Below, in pieces: positions 54,471-63,962 of a DNA stretch of 64,000 nt. The notes below the pieces were generated by a model, which was not told the DNA's origin, did no database searches, and saw nothing but the letters and a program-made list of their open reading frames with translations. A program made the position numbers and the translations under genes. The stretch is from Mycobacterium mantenii (GTDB taxonomy: Bacteria; Actinomycetota; Actinomycetes; Mycobacteriales; Mycobacteriaceae), in contig NZ_AP022590.1 of assembly GCF_010731775.1 (NCBI RefSeq), positions 5,704,001 to 5,768,000 on the forward strand. Direction: 5' to 3'. The first letter of the stretch is position 1; every line of letters begins with the position of its first letter.

Positions 54471-55393
54471 CTAGCCCGTGACCGGATACCTGTGATCGAG
54501 TTGCAGATTCAGTTGAACCACGTTCACCGTAGGCTCCCCGAAGACCCCAAGGAGGCGGCCGCTGGTGTACTGCGCTACGACTGCACGAATCTGGTCCGCG
54601 CTGACATGCCGAGCCTTGGCCACCCTGGCGACCTGGATGTCGGCGTAGGCCGGTGAGATGTTCGGGTCCAAGCCGCTGCCACTAGCGGTGACGGCATCGG
54701 CGGGCACGGCGGGTTGCCGGGTGCGGCGCCGCGAATGGGCACGATCTGCCCGATGGTGTAGTCCTCACCGTACTTCGCGCACTCGACCCGCACGCCCTCG
54801 TAGAGGGTCACAAACGGCGCCGGCGTCGTCTGGCACGGCTCGTTGACGCTGACCACCCGGGTGGGGTGAATGACGTTGCCGCGGGCATCGCGAGGTCCGA
54901 TCACCGAGAGCACCGCACCGATGCCGCCGCCGGTGCAGAACGGACGCGACCCGTCGACGCCTTCGAGCTGGCCCACGGCGGTGCTGCGCGAGCACACCGT
55001 CGTCAGCAAGCCCGGCTTGAAGCCCGCGTCGGACTTGGACTTGCCGGCCGCCAGTTGTGCGGGGTCGGCGGGTGTGTCGACAACGCTTTCCGGCCCAAGG
55101 TTGCTCGCACTCGACGACAGCGGGTCGTAACCGTTGCCGGCCGCTGAGGGGCGACTTTGGAAGTACCGCGGCAACGGGTTGCCGTCCTTGTCCGTGAACA
55201 GCTGACCGATCAGCCGGCTGCCGACCGGCTTGCCGTTCGCGGTCAGGATCGACCCTTCAGCCTTGTCGTGCAGTCCAGGCAGCTGCGCGACCAGCCAGAT
55301 GAACAGCGGGTAGGCGAGACCGGTGATCACGGTGAGCACCAGCAGCGCGCGGAAGGCCGCCCAGTGCATGCGGACGAAATTCGAGAACTTCAT
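54471..55393 (-). pseudogene. kdpC: kdpC with one-base frameshift and long insertion
   Basis: The first frame (55393 down to about 54715) gives a normal KdpC start: one membrane helix near 14-36, [19 protein letters not shown] and SNLGPES. The closing KdpC signature [21 protein letters not shown] and [11 protein letters not shown] lie in the next frame, ending at 54471. Adding one G near 54708-54715 (GCAACCCGCCGTG to GCAACCCGGCCGTG) joins them into about 307 residues. That is about 100 more than usual, with an extra cysteine-bearing block at about 110-215. It is either a true loss of the last quarter of KdpC or a sequencing error. KdpC stabilises ATP binding in the KdpFABC pump. Confidence 0.8.
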
Positions 55394-55394
55394 G

Positions 55395-57545
55395 TCAGGA
55401 CATCCCTGGGACGAATTGGACGATCAGATCGATCAACTTGATTCCGATGAACGGGGCGACGATCCCGCCGAGCCCATAGACATAGAGGTTGCGGCTCAAC
55501 AGCTTTGAAGCGCTGCTCGGTGTGTAACGGACACCGCGCAGCGAGAGCGGGATCAGCGCCACGATGACGACCGCGTTAAAGATCACCGCCGACAGGATCG
55601 CCGACTCCGGGCTGTGCAGCCGCATGATGTTGATCATGTCGAGCCCGGGGAACAGTGCCACGAACATCGCCGGAATGATCGCGAAGTACTTCGCGATGTC
55701 GTTGGCGATCGAGAAGGTGGTCAGCGCCCCGCGCGTGATCAGCAGTTGCTTACCGATCTCGACGATCTCGATGAGTTTGGTGGGGTCGGAGTCGAGGTCG
55801 ACCATGTTGCCGGCCTCTTTGGCCGCCGACGTTCCCGTGTTCATTGCCACACCGACATCGGCCTGGGCCAGAGCCGGTGCGTCATTGGTGCCGTCACCGG
55901 TCATCGCGACCAGCTTGCCGCCCTCCTGCTCGCGCTTGATCAATTCGAGCTTGTCCTCGGGCGTGGCCTCGGCGAGGAAGTCGTCGACACCGGCTTCATC
56001 GGCAATCGCCTTGGCGGTCAACGGGTTATCGCCGGTGATCATCACCGTCCGGATGCCCATCTTGCGCATCTCGTCGAAGCGCTCACGCATGCCCTGCTTG
56101 ACGACGTCCTTGAGGTGGATGACACCGAGTACCGCCGCCTCGCCGTTGACGGCCTCCCCGACGACCAGCGGGGTGCCGCCGGCGGCGGAGATGCCGTCGA
56201 CGATCTCGCCGAGTTGATGAGGCACCTTGCCGCCTTGCCCGCGAACCCATTCCGCGACCGAGCTGGCCGCGCCCTTGCGCAGCAGGTGCCCGTCGAGGTC
56301 GACACCCGACATCCGGGTGACGGCCGAGAAGGCCACCCAGTGGGCTTGTGAGAGTTCGCCCGCTGTGCGTGCGCGCAGCCCGAAGTGCTGCTTGGCATAT
56401 ACGACGATCGAGCGTCCTTCGGGTGTTTCGTCGGCCAGGCTGGATAACTGCGCCGCGTCGGCCAGTTGCTCGTTCGTGACGCCGTCGAGGGGGACGAAGG
56501 CCGCGGCCTGTCGATTGCCCAGGGTGATGGTGCCCGTTTTGTCGAGCAGCAGCGTGTTGACGTCGCCGGCAGCTTCCACCGCACGTCCCGACATGGCGAG
56601 CACGTTGCGCTGCACCAGCCGGTCCATGCCAGCGATGCCGATGGCCGATAGCAGCGCGCCGATGGTCGTCGGGATCAGGCACACGAGCAATGACACCATC
56701 ACGATTCCGGTGACGCCATTCGCGTTGAGCGCCTGGGTGTCTGGGACGCCGGGATTGTTGATCTTCGAGTAGATCGCCAGCGGTTGCAGGGTCGCTACGG
56801 CGAAGACGAAGATGATCGTCAACGCGGCCAACAGGATGTTCAGCGCGATCTCGTTCGGCGTCTTCTGCCGGTTCGCACCCTCGACGAGCGCGATCATTCG
56901 GTCGATGAAGCTTTCCCCAGGCTTCTGGGTAATCTGCACGACGATCCGATCGCTGAGCACGGTGGTGCCGCCGGTGACCGCCGAACGGTCACCACCGGAC
57001 TCGCGAATCACCGGCGCCGACTCACCGGTGATCGCCGATTCATCTACCGAGGCAATGCCTTCCACCACGTCGCCGTCACCCGGTATCACCTGTCCGGCCT
57101 CGATCACGACGACATCGCCCTGCTGTAGCAGCGGCGCCGCGACCTCTTCCTCCACGACCGGCGCGCCGGGCCTGTAGTTCTTGAGCCGCCGCGCCAAGGT
57201 GTGACTTTTGGCCCGGCGCAGCGTTTCTGCCTGAGCCTTGCCGCGGCCTTCGGCCACCGCTTCGGCAAGGTTCGCGAACAGCACCGTCAGCCAGAGCCAG
57301 GCCACGATCAGCCACGCGAACCAGGTCGGGTTGATGATGGCCAGCACGGTGCTCCAGGCGGCGCCGATCTCGACGATGAACATCACCGGGTTGCGCCACA
57401 GCGTGCGCGGGTTGAGTTTGCGCAGCGCATCGGGCGTCGAGCGCCACAGCATCTTCGGGTCCAGCAAGCCGCCCTGGACTCGTTTCGTGCTCGTGTGCGC
57501 TGTCGGCTGGGTCTCCTCAGCCATATCGATGGTGGACGCGGTCAT
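55395..57545 (-). CDS. kdpB: Potassium-transporting ATPase ATP-binding subunit KdpB
   Basis: 716 residues from the ATG at 57545, which overlaps the kdpA stop by one base; a TTG three bases earlier is possible. P-type ATPase signatures are intact: TGESAPV, the phosphorylation motif [28 protein letters not shown] and [12 protein letters not shown]. Membrane helices are at about 50-90, 240-310 and 600-710. It hydrolyses ATP for potassium uptake through KdpA. The kdpC gene follows after one base. Confidence 0.97.
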   Translation of the reverse strand: MTASTIDMAEETQPTAHTSTKRVQGGLLDPKMLWRSTPDALRKLNPRTLWRNPVMFIVEIGAAWSTVLAIINPTWFAWLIVAWLWLTVLFANLAEAVAEGRGKAQAETLRRAKSHTLARRLKNYRPGAPVVEEEVAAPLLQQGDVVVIEAGQVIPGDGDVVEGIASVDESAITGESAPVIRESGGDRSAVTGGTTVLSDRIVVQITQKPGESFIDRMIALVEGANRQKTPNEIALNILLAALTIIFVFAVATLQPLAIYSKINNPGVPDTQALNANGVTGIVMVSLLVCLIPTTIGALLSAIGIAGMDRLVQRNVLAMSGRAVEAAGDVNTLLLDKTGTITLGNRQAAAFVPLDGVTNEQLADAAQLSSLADETPEGRSIVVYAKQHFGLRARTAGELSQAHWVAFSAVTRMSGVDLDGHLLRKGAASSVAEWVRGQGGKVPHQLGEIVDGISAAGGTPLVVGEAVNGEAAVLGVIHLKDVVKQGMRERFDEMRKMGIRTVMITGDNPLTAKAIADEAGVDDFLAEATPEDKLELIKREQEGGKLVAMTGDGTNDAPALAQADVGVAMNTGTSAAKEAGNMVDLDSDPTKLIEIVEIGKQLLITRGALTTFSIANDIAKYFAIIPAMFVALFPGLDMINIMRLHSPESAILSAVIFNAVVIVALIPLSLRGVRYTPSSASKLLSRNLYVYGLGGIVAPFIGIKLIDLIVQFVPGMS

Positions 57546-59215
57546 CAATGGATTCCTTCGGCGAGGGGCCCGAGCGCCAGCATGGGCAGGAAAGTGAGGG
57601 CCACCAAAATCAGGGTGACGCCGGCGACCATGCCGACGAACTGTGGCCTATGGGTGGGCAGGGTGCCCGCCGATTCGGGTGTCATGCCCTGCTTGGCCAG
57701 CGAGCCGGCCAGGGCGAGCACTAACACCATCGGTAGAAAGCGGCCGAAGACCATCGCTAGCCCCAATGCCGTGTTCCACCAGTTGGTGTTGACGCTGAGT
57801 CCGGCGAAGGCGGACCCGTTGTTGTTGGCCGCGGAGGTGAACGCGTATAAGACTTCGGCCAGGCCGTGCGGGCCGGTGTTGGCCATGCCGGCGCGTTCGC
57901 CCGGCAGCGCCATTGCGATCGCGGTGCCGGTCAACACAATCAGCGGTGTGACCAGGAAATAGCTTGCGGCGAGCTTGATTTCGCGGGGATTGATCTTCTT
58001 GCCGAGGTATTCTGGGGTGCGCCCGACCATCAGCCCGGCGACGAACACCGTGATCACCGCCAGGATCAACATGCCGTACAGGCCGGATCCGGTGCCGCCG
58101 GGAGCGACCTCGCCGAGCTGCATGTTGAACATCGTGATCATGCCGCCGAGGCTGGTGTAAGAGTCGTGGAACGAGTCGACGGCACCGGTGGAGGTGAGCG
58201 TTGTCGAGTCGGCGAACACCGCCGAGTCGGCGATGCCGAAGCGTTGTTCGACTCCCTCCATGGCTGAGCCGATCGAGGTCGGCACCGTGCCGTGATGCTG
58301 CAGCTGGAACCACAGCATGAACGTCACGCTGATGCCATAAAGCGTCGCCATGACGGATGCGATAGCGAAGCCCTGTTTCGTGCTGCCCACCATGCGCCCG
58401 AAGGTGCGTGGCAGCGAGAAGCTGATCATCAGCAGCAGGAAGATTTCCAGCCAGTTGGTCCACGTCGTCGGATTCTCGAACGGGTGCGCGGAGTTCGCGT
58501 TGTAGAACCCTCCGCCGTTGGTGCCAAGCTCTTTGATGACCTCCTGGCTGGCCACCGGGCCGCCGGTGATCGTCTGCTGGGTGCCGTTGAGGGTGGTCAC
58601 AATCTGGTCATTCAGGTGGAAGTTCTGGATCGCTCCGCCCGCGATAAGCACGATCGCGCCGATGACCGCGATCGGCAGCAGGATGCGCAGCGTGCCCCGG
58701 ACCAGGTCTACCCAGAAGTTCCCGAGATCGCCGGTGCGCCGCCGGGCAAAACCGCGCACCAGCGCGATCGCCACCGCCATGCCGACGGCGGCCGAAACGA
58801 AGTTCTGCACCGCCAAGCCGGCCATCTGCACAAGGTGGCCCTGGGTTGATTCGCCGGAATAGGCCTGCCAGTTGGTGTTGGTGACAAAGCTGATCGCGGT
58901 GTTCCACGCCAACCCGGGGGTCATCTGCGTGGCCGGGTCATGCAGGTGCAGTGGCAGCTTGCCCTGCAGGAGCTGGAACGCGAAAAGGAACAGGATGCTG
59001 ATCGACGAGAACGCCAAGACGCTTCGGGCGTAGGCTCCCCACGTCTGCTCCGAGCGGGAATCCACACCGATCAGCCGATAGATTGCCCGCTCGACATACG
59101 AGTCCTTATCCGACGAGTACACCCGGTACATGTAGTCCCCCAAGGGCACATGTACCGCAACCAGTGCAATGACGAGAACGGCGAGGAAGATCAGCCCCGC
59201 TGTCGTTGTGCTCAC
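57545..59215 (-). CDS. kdpA: Potassium-transporting ATPase channel subunit KdpA
   Basis: 556 residues from the GTG at 59215, which shares its G with the kdpF stop (TAGTG). Four selectivity-filter loops are in normal form: [47 protein letters not shown] and [13 protein letters not shown]. About ten helices are present. It forms the potassium pore of KdpFABC. The frame is open to 59344, but the residues before 59215 overlap kdpF. Confidence 0.96.
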   Translation of the reverse strand: MSTTTAGLIFLAVLVIALVAVHVPLGDYMYRVYSSDKDSYVERAIYRLIGVDSRSEQTWGAYARSVLAFSSISILFLFAFQLLQGKLPLHLHDPATQMTPGLAWNTAISFVTNTNWQAYSGESTQGHLVQMAGLAVQNFVSAAVGMAVAIALVRGFARRRTGDLGNFWVDLVRGTLRILLPIAVIGAIVLIAGGAIQNFHLNDQIVTTLNGTQQTITGGPVASQEVIKELGTNGGGFYNANSAHPFENPTTWTNWLEIFLLLMISFSLPRTFGRMVGSTKQGFAIASVMATLYGISVTFMLWFQLQHHGTVPTSIGSAMEGVEQRFGIADSAVFADSTTLTSTGAVDSFHDSYTSLGGMITMFNMQLGEVAPGGTGSGLYGMLILAVITVFVAGLMVGRTPEYLGKKINPREIKLAASYFLVTPLIVLTGTAIAMALPGERAGMANTGPHGLAEVLYAFTSAANNNGSAFAGLSVNTNWWNTALGLAMVFGRFLPMVLVLALAGSLAKQGMTPESAGTLPTHRPQFVGMVAGVTLILVALTFLPMLALGPLAEGIH

Positions 59216-59304
59216 TAGAAACTCTCCGGGAACAGCAGGGCGCCGACCAAATACAACGCGAGAACGACGGCAAGTGCCAAACCGACGATATTTTCGTAGT
59301 TCAC
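59215..59304 (-). CDS. kdpF: KdpF, small stabilising subunit of the Kdp pump
   Basis: 29 residues from a [31 protein letters not shown], one membrane helix with the typical LFPE-F end of KdpF. It stabilises the Kdp complex. The start overlaps the stop of a 27-residue upstream ORF and its own stop overlaps the kdpA start, so translation should be coupled through the whole operon. It is about the same size as Rv1028A. Confidence 0.85.
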   Translation of the reverse strand: MNYENIVGLALAVVLALYLVGALLFPESF

Positions 59305-59384
59305 AGGCGCTCGACCAGCTTCTGCGCGAAGCCGAGCACGGCAAAAATCGCCACCGTGACCACGACGTACACCAACACGCCCAT
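59301..59384 (-). CDS. 27-residue membrane ORF coupled to kdpF
   Basis: ATG at 59384 with GGAG five bases before it, stop TGA overlapping the kdpF GTG (GTGA). The peptide starts [18 protein letters not shown], a single helix, and ends with the charged FAQKLVERL. Spacing, ribosome site and overlap all argue that it is translated and is the first gene of the kdp operon. It resembles KdpF in size but lacks the LFPE-F end. A second small Kdp subunit or a leader peptide are the obvious options. Confidence 0.6.
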   Translation of the reverse strand: MGVLVYVVVTVAIFAVLGFAQKLVERL

Positions 59385-59538
59385 CTTGTCTCCGTTCCGC
59401 GCCAATCACTTGCATACGAAAGGACCTCATCGAGTCCGCCACAGCGCAGTACTCGGAGGCAAGGTCAGCTTGAAATTAGTTGGGAGGTATTGGATAGGGC
59501 CTTTGGTTGACACTTTCCTAACGCCACCGCAGTGCACC

Positions 59539-59555
59539 TTTACGTTTTCTTTACG
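59539..59555. promoter_or_regulatory. Direct repeat, candidate KdpE-binding site
   Basis: TTTACG-TTTTC-TTTACG: two identical hexamers 11 bases apart, about one helical turn, as OmpR-type response regulators need. It is about 155 bases upstream of the small ORF/kdpF start, in a stretch less GC-rich than its surroundings. The remaining gap (59385-59672) is presumably the kdp promoter region; no clear -10 stands out. Confidence 0.4.
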
Positions 59556-59672
59556 TACGTCCGTTCTAACCCGCCGCCTTTGCTCAGGTTGCCCCGCACC
59601 TCATCAGCGCCAACTCCTTTTCTGCTCTATGACCAACCCCGACAAGGACTTTGAGAGCGATGGGGAACAGAC

Positions 59673-61019
59673 CTACTCGTTCAGCCGTTCGTAAACGGTC
59701 CGTAATGCGCCGTATCGCCGCTCCACGTCGGCACGATCGGACTCGTCGGGAACCGATTCGCGGTTCGCACGCTCGATCATGCCCGCTTGGTCCATCAAAA
59801 CTCGCGCGCGTTGTGGGTCGGTCGTTTGTTCCATGATCGTTGTGAGCGTGTCGAGCTGGCGGATCATCACCGCCGGCATCCCGCGACCGGCCTGGCGGAT
59901 CTTCTCAAAAGACCGCTGCACTAGCCGCTCGTAGCTGACCTGATCGGAGATGACGCGGATGAAGCCACGCTGATCGCGATGAACTTGGGTGGGAGACCAT
60001 ACCGGTGCGATCTTGCACAGGCAGTCGCCGAGCCAGTCGATGCACGTCAACGCAGTGAAAGTGTCGTTGACGGCGGGGGAGAGCGCCCGGATGGCGATCT
60101 CCACCAGCTGGTCGACACCGAATGCGACATCCTGTGTGAGGGTGCGGTGCGGTCCGGTCGCCTGAGCGCGGGCGAGGTAGTCGGCCACCTGCTCGGCGGC
60201 GGCGGGGGGCCACACACTCGCCAGTTCACGGCCTTCGACGAGGAAGTGGCCGGGACGATAGGGCAGCCGGATCACAGCGTCGGCTTCGGTAGCGATGCGG
60301 ACCAGCGTGGGATGGCGGATGAATTGCAGGTAGCCGCTTTTGGGCGTGCGGATGACACCGCCGGAACTCTCGATTCTGGTAAGCAACTCCTTGAGCGAGG
60401 GGCCCTGCGCAGGTCTGCGCGTCGAGGATCGCGGCTGGTCCTCGCTTTGCGCTGCCACCGCCTGGGCCAAATCTTTGGCGATGCCGGCGATCACCTGCGG
60501 GAGCTGAATCTGCGTCGCGATGTGGTGAATGAAGTAGATCAGCACAGCCAGGTCAATCAGCACCAGACCGAACGCTGTTGTGATCGAGATGTGTGGGACG
60601 AATTCGCCTCGATCACCGGGTCCGATCGATACGAGTACCACAATGCAGTACACGAACGTCGCCACGAAGGCTCCCAGCGTGAGCTGGGTGCCGCGGTCGC
60701 GGATGAAGTTGCGCAGCATCCGGGGACCAAACTGTGTTGACGCCAGCGTCAAGGTCACGATGGTGATGGAAAAGACGATGCCTACGACGGTGATCACGGA
60801 AGCCGCAATCGAGGTGAGGATTTGGCGCGCCGCGTCGGCGGTGCCGCTGATCACGAACGAAGGAGGCCGAAACCGGCCGTAGTAAGCGGCTCGGTCAAAC
60901 CACAACGTTAGGCCGAAAAGTCCGAGCGCCCCAACGATTACGATCGCCGGGACCAGCCACAGATTGGTGCGCAGCGCTTCGCGCCGCCACTGTGGCCACA
61001 CCATGCTGAGGCGTGGCAT
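59673..61019 (-). CDS. DUF2254-family membrane protein
   Basis: 448 residues from the ATG at 61019; eight codons upstream are also open. Four membrane helices lie in the first 170 residues (LVPAIVIVGALGLFGLTL, then VVGIVFSITIVTLTLAS and two more). QFGPRMLRNFIRDRGTQ between helices two and three, GYLQFIRHPTL, and LSPAVNDTFTALTCIDWLGD are DUF2254 hallmarks. The soluble C-terminal part is helical. Function is unknown. It is next to potassium genes, and the ATG overlaps the stop of an upstream frame by one base (TGATG). Confidence 0.85.
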   Translation of the reverse strand: MPRLSMVWPQWRREALRTNLWLVPAIVIVGALGLFGLTLWFDRAAYYGRFRPPSFVISGTADAARQILTSIAASVITVVGIVFSITIVTLTLASTQFGPRMLRNFIRDRGTQLTLGAFVATFVYCIVVLVSIGPGDRGEFVPHISITTAFGLVLIDLAVLIYFIHHIATQIQLPQVIAGIAKDLAQAVAAQSEDQPRSSTRRPAQGPSLKELLTRIESSGGVIRTPKSGYLQFIRHPTLVRIATEADAVIRLPYRPGHFLVEGRELASVWPPAAAEQVADYLARAQATGPHRTLTQDVAFGVDQLVEIAIRALSPAVNDTFTALTCIDWLGDCLCKIAPVWSPTQVHRDQRGFIRVISDQVSYERLVQRSFEKIRQAGRGMPAVMIRQLDTLTTIMEQTTDPQRARVLMDQAGMIERANRESVPDESDRADVERRYGALRTVYERLNE

Positions 61020-61248
61020 CACATCAGTGCGGCCGCCCACCAAATGAACACCGTAGCGCTCGCCATCACGGCGGATATATAACTGACCGGCACCGGCAAT
61101 TGCAAGTGGTCGTACTCACCGAATTCGATCCGGGCCCGCCGGGTCGTGCCGAAGGTCGAAAAGGATCCGTAAACATTGGTTCCTCGGGCGTAGCGATGCT
61201 GTTCGGATCGCAGCGGCGGCCGTTGACTTCGGCGTAGACCGAAATCAT
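61019..61248 (-). pseudogene. Possible small frameshifted gene coupled to DUF2254
   Basis: The frame ending at 61019 (TGATG overlap with the DUF2254 start) has protein-like sequence with a final helix, PVSYISAVMASATVFIWWAAAL, but no good start. A neighbouring frame starts with an ATG at 61248 (MISVYAEVNGRRCDPNS) and looks coding for about 25 codons. A one-base shift near 61160-61175 would join them into a protein of about 75 residues. It is either a broken gene or an assembly error; I cannot name it. Confidence 0.35.
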
Positions 61249-61813
61249 GCGTGAGCCTCAAAGCGGAACCGTTGAACGGGTAGTTGCCCCGCCCGCTCAG
61301 GCGCCAATTTCTGGGCCGGGCTGGTTGTCGCGCCTGTTCGACGGCGCTCATCCCTGGGGATCGTACGAGGCCACGGTCAGCCGGTACGGTGTTCGCCGCT
61401 ACAGCCTGATCATCTACCCGCCCGGAGCCAGCACCACTGATCGGTGGCTGGCACGGCTGTGGCGTGGTTGGCCGATAACAGGAGCCGCGCTGTTGCTGCT
61501 GGGCGTCGTGATGTCTGACAGCGCGGTGGCCTCACCCGGTACTGTGCTGACGGCCGCGGCGTCCGCCTACCTGGGTATCAGCATGCTCCTCTTCTTCCGG
61601 GCCGGAAGCTTGCGAGCGAGGTCGCTGTCGATCATCCTCATGCCCAACACCGCCGACGTGCAGGAGTTGCGCAGGTACACCGAATGGCGAACGTTGGTCG
61701 ACATGCTGATCAAGGCTGACCGCATGCTGACGATTCGTGCCATCTCACCGGTCGAGCATGAGGCCATATGGTGGGATGCCTACGAGCGTCTGGAGGCGAT
61801 CCAGCTTGCCTGA
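61247..61813 (+). CDS. Hypothetical two-helix membrane protein
   Basis: 188 residues from the ATG at 61247; a TTG at 61323 is a possible later start. After RLFDGAHPWGSYEATVSRYG there are two helices (WPITGAALLLLGVVMSDSAV and VLTAAASAYLGISMLLFF). A soluble tail with MPNTADVQELRRYTEWRTL and DAYERLEAIQLA follows. I recognise no assigned family with certainty; similar proteins occur in mycobacteria. It lies between DUF2254 and the second kdpA. Confidence 0.65.
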   Translation: MREPQSGTVERVVAPPAQAPISGPGWLSRLFDGAHPWGSYEATVSRYGVRRYSLIIYPPGASTTDRWLARLWRGWPITGAALLLLGVVMSDSAVASPGTVLTAAASAYLGISMLLFFRAGSLRARSLSIILMPNTADVQELRRYTEWRTLVDMLIKADRMLTIRAISPVEHEAIWWDAYERLEAIQLA

Positions 61814-61912
61814 TGCGCTGCCGCCGATTCCGGAGGCAGCCGCCGCGCAGCGGCGGTCATGCTGACTGTCCACTGCTGGGGTGGCAGGGACATCGTTACG
61901 CGCGCTGACCGC

Positions 61913-63565
61913 CTATCTCGGCAGCGCGTCAGCCGCCGGTCCGAGTGCCAGCGCGGGCAGGTATTCGAGCCCGACGATGAGCAGAGTCGCACCGGCGATG
62001 AGGAGAACGAACGTCGGGCTGTGGGTGCGCAGCGTTCCCGCGGTGATGACACCGGGCCGCTGGGCCGCGAATGTACCAGCGATCGCGAGTACGGCGATGA
62101 TCGGCAGGAACCGTCCTATCACCATCGCGAGGGCGAGCGCGATGTTGTACCACGTTGTGTTGCCGGACAATCCGGCGAAGGCACTGCCGTTGTTGGCCGC
62201 GGCACTGGTGAATGCGTAGAGCACTTCGGAGAGGCCGTGGGACCCGGTGTTGAGCATGGCGGCGCGTTCACCAGGAAGCGCCACGGCCACCGCGGTGCCG
62301 ATGAGGACCGCCGCGGGGAGCGCCAGAATGTAGAGGCTGACGAGCTTCATGTGGCGGGCATGGAGCCGCTGCTTGAGGTATTCCGGTGTCCGTCCGATCA
62401 TCAGCCCGCCGAGGAAGACCGCGAGGAGCGTCATCATCAGCAGGCCGTAGAGCCCGCTGCCCGCTCCGCCGGGCGCGACTTCGCCAAGCATCATGTTCAG
62501 CATCAGCACCGCTCCGCCGACGCTGGCGTAGCTGTCGTACGAGGAGTTTGCGGCGCCGTCCGCACTGGCGGTTGCGGCCTGACCGAAGATGGCGCTGCCC
62601 GGCACCCCGAAGCGGGTTTCGGTGCCGTCGGTCGGGGCTCCCACGGCGTGGACCACGGTGCCGTTCGCAATGAGATCCGACGCGGTTAGTGCCGCGGTGC
62701 CGATCACGAACAAGATTGCGGCTGCGGCAAATAGCGCCCAGCCCTGTTTCCTGTCGCCGACCATCACCCCAAAGGTTCGGATGAATGCGACCGGAATCAC
62801 CAGCATCGCAACGATTTCTACGATGTTCGTGAGCGGCGTTGGGTTCTCGAAAGGATGGGCGCTGTTCACGTTGAAGGCGCCGCCGCCGTCCCCGGACATC
62901 AGCTTGATCGATTCCCATGTGGCCACGGGGCCGCCCAGAATAGGCTGCCGCCCGCCGGCAATGGTTGTGATGTCCTGCGCCGCATGAAAATTGTTGACCA
63001 CCCCGAGCGCGAGCAGGATCAGTGTGACGACGATCGAGAGCGGAATGAGGATGCGCACCACCGTTCGCACCAGGTCGACCCAGAAGTTTCCGATCTCCTC
63101 GCTTCGGTACTGCGAAAGACCCCGGATCAGCGCCGCGGCGACGCACATTCCGACCGCGCAGCTGGCGAACGCCTGAACACCTAGTCCGGTCAGCAGCCCT
63201 ACCTGCCCGAGTGTGGTTTCGCCGGGGTAGTTCTGCCAACTGGTGTTGGTGACGAACGAGATTGAGGTGTTGAAGGCCAGCGCGGGCGTCATACCGCTGC
63301 GTCCCCACGGCTCTGGTAATCGCGTCTGTGCCAGGAGGAGCGCGTACAGGAAGAGCACACTGACGGCGGAGAAGGCCAGCACCGATGTGCCGTATTTCGT
63401 CCAGCGCTGCTTGTCGCCGGGTTGAGCGCCTATCAGCCGGTAGACCACCTTCTCGAGGCGCCAATGCCGTGCGTCGGAATAGACGCCGGCCATGTAGCCG
63501 CCGAGAGGCACGTGCAGCGTCACGACCAAGACGGCAACCGCGGCTACCTGTAGCCAAGCCGCCAT
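61913..63565 (-). CDS. Second KdpA paralog, without a partner kdpB
   Basis: 550 residues with the full KdpA helix pattern. Filter loops one, three and four are close to normal ([40 protein letters not shown]). Loop two reads [20 protein letters not shown] where KdpA proteins normally have GTNGGGF. No kdpF, kdpB or kdpC stands beside it within the window. It may use the KdpB/C of the main operon 4 kb away, work as a passive pore or be a relic, although the reading frame is intact. The start ATG has only a weak ribosome site. Confidence 0.88.
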   Translation of the reverse strand: MAAWLQVAAVAVLVVTLHVPLGGYMAGVYSDARHWRLEKVVYRLIGAQPGDKQRWTKYGTSVLAFSAVSVLFLYALLLAQTRLPEPWGRSGMTPALAFNTSISFVTNTSWQNYPGETTLGQVGLLTGLGVQAFASCAVGMCVAAALIRGLSQYRSEEIGNFWVDLVRTVVRILIPLSIVVTLILLALGVVNNFHAAQDITTIAGGRQPILGGPVATWESIKLMSGDGGGAFNVNSAHPFENPTPLTNIVEIVAMLVIPVAFIRTFGVMVGDRKQGWALFAAAAILFVIGTAALTASDLIANGTVVHAVGAPTDGTETRFGVPGSAIFGQAATASADGAANSSYDSYASVGGAVLMLNMMLGEVAPGGAGSGLYGLLMMTLLAVFLGGLMIGRTPEYLKQRLHARHMKLVSLYILALPAAVLIGTAVAVALPGERAAMLNTGSHGLSEVLYAFTSAAANNGSAFAGLSGNTTWYNIALALAMVIGRFLPIIAVLAIAGTFAAQRPGVITAGTLRTHSPTFVLLIAGATLLIVGLEYLPALALGPAADALPR

Positions 63566-63848
63566 TGACCACTGATGCGGATCGTTGATGGGGCTGCTCC
63601 CTTAATCCAGACCCGACCTTTCGGACGCGAAGTTACGGCGCGTATGGCTGCGAGGTGCCGGCAGTTACGCAATCCCTACGCCATAGGCGCCTTCGTTGAC
63701 GCAATATTGATCGCCCTGCCTCCCCGGGGTCAAGGGAAGAGCGCCAGTGCGACGTGGCAAGGCTCGCCGTAAGAAATTCGTCAAGGAAATCGGTCATCTC
63801 GTGAGAAAGTCGTAAGTCGCACTGTCGGCAACGGTCCCGTCTGCTGTC
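63566..63848. other. Region upstream of the second kdpA
   Basis: No gene is seen here. It must hold the promoter of the second kdpA on the minus strand. An ORF on the plus strand (63575-63772) has no ribosome site and no recognisable content. No T-rich KdpE-like repeat was found. Confidence 0.4.
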
Positions 63849-63962
63849 ATGGATCGCATGACCCGCACCACCGTTGTCGCCATCGCAGTGCCTTCTGCGT
63901 TGGAGCGTTACGGTGCGGGCTGGGATGACGAACCCCCATATCGTCGCCGAATCAGCCGCTGA
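63849..63962 (+). CDS. Short hypothetical ORF at the right end
   Basis: 37 residues from the ATG at 63849 (or 63858): MDRMTRTTVVAIAVPSALE...RRRISR. Codon use is moderately coding-like. No family is recognised and no good ribosome site is visible. The sequence beyond runs to the window edge without a further call. Confidence 0.25.
   Translation: MDRMTRTTVVAIAVPSALERYGAGWDDEPPYRRRISR

Noticed and set aside
54471..54707. Independent 78-residue gene downstream of kdpC
   Set aside because: Its sequence is the conserved C-terminal signature of KdpC, so it is the second half of a frameshifted kdpC.
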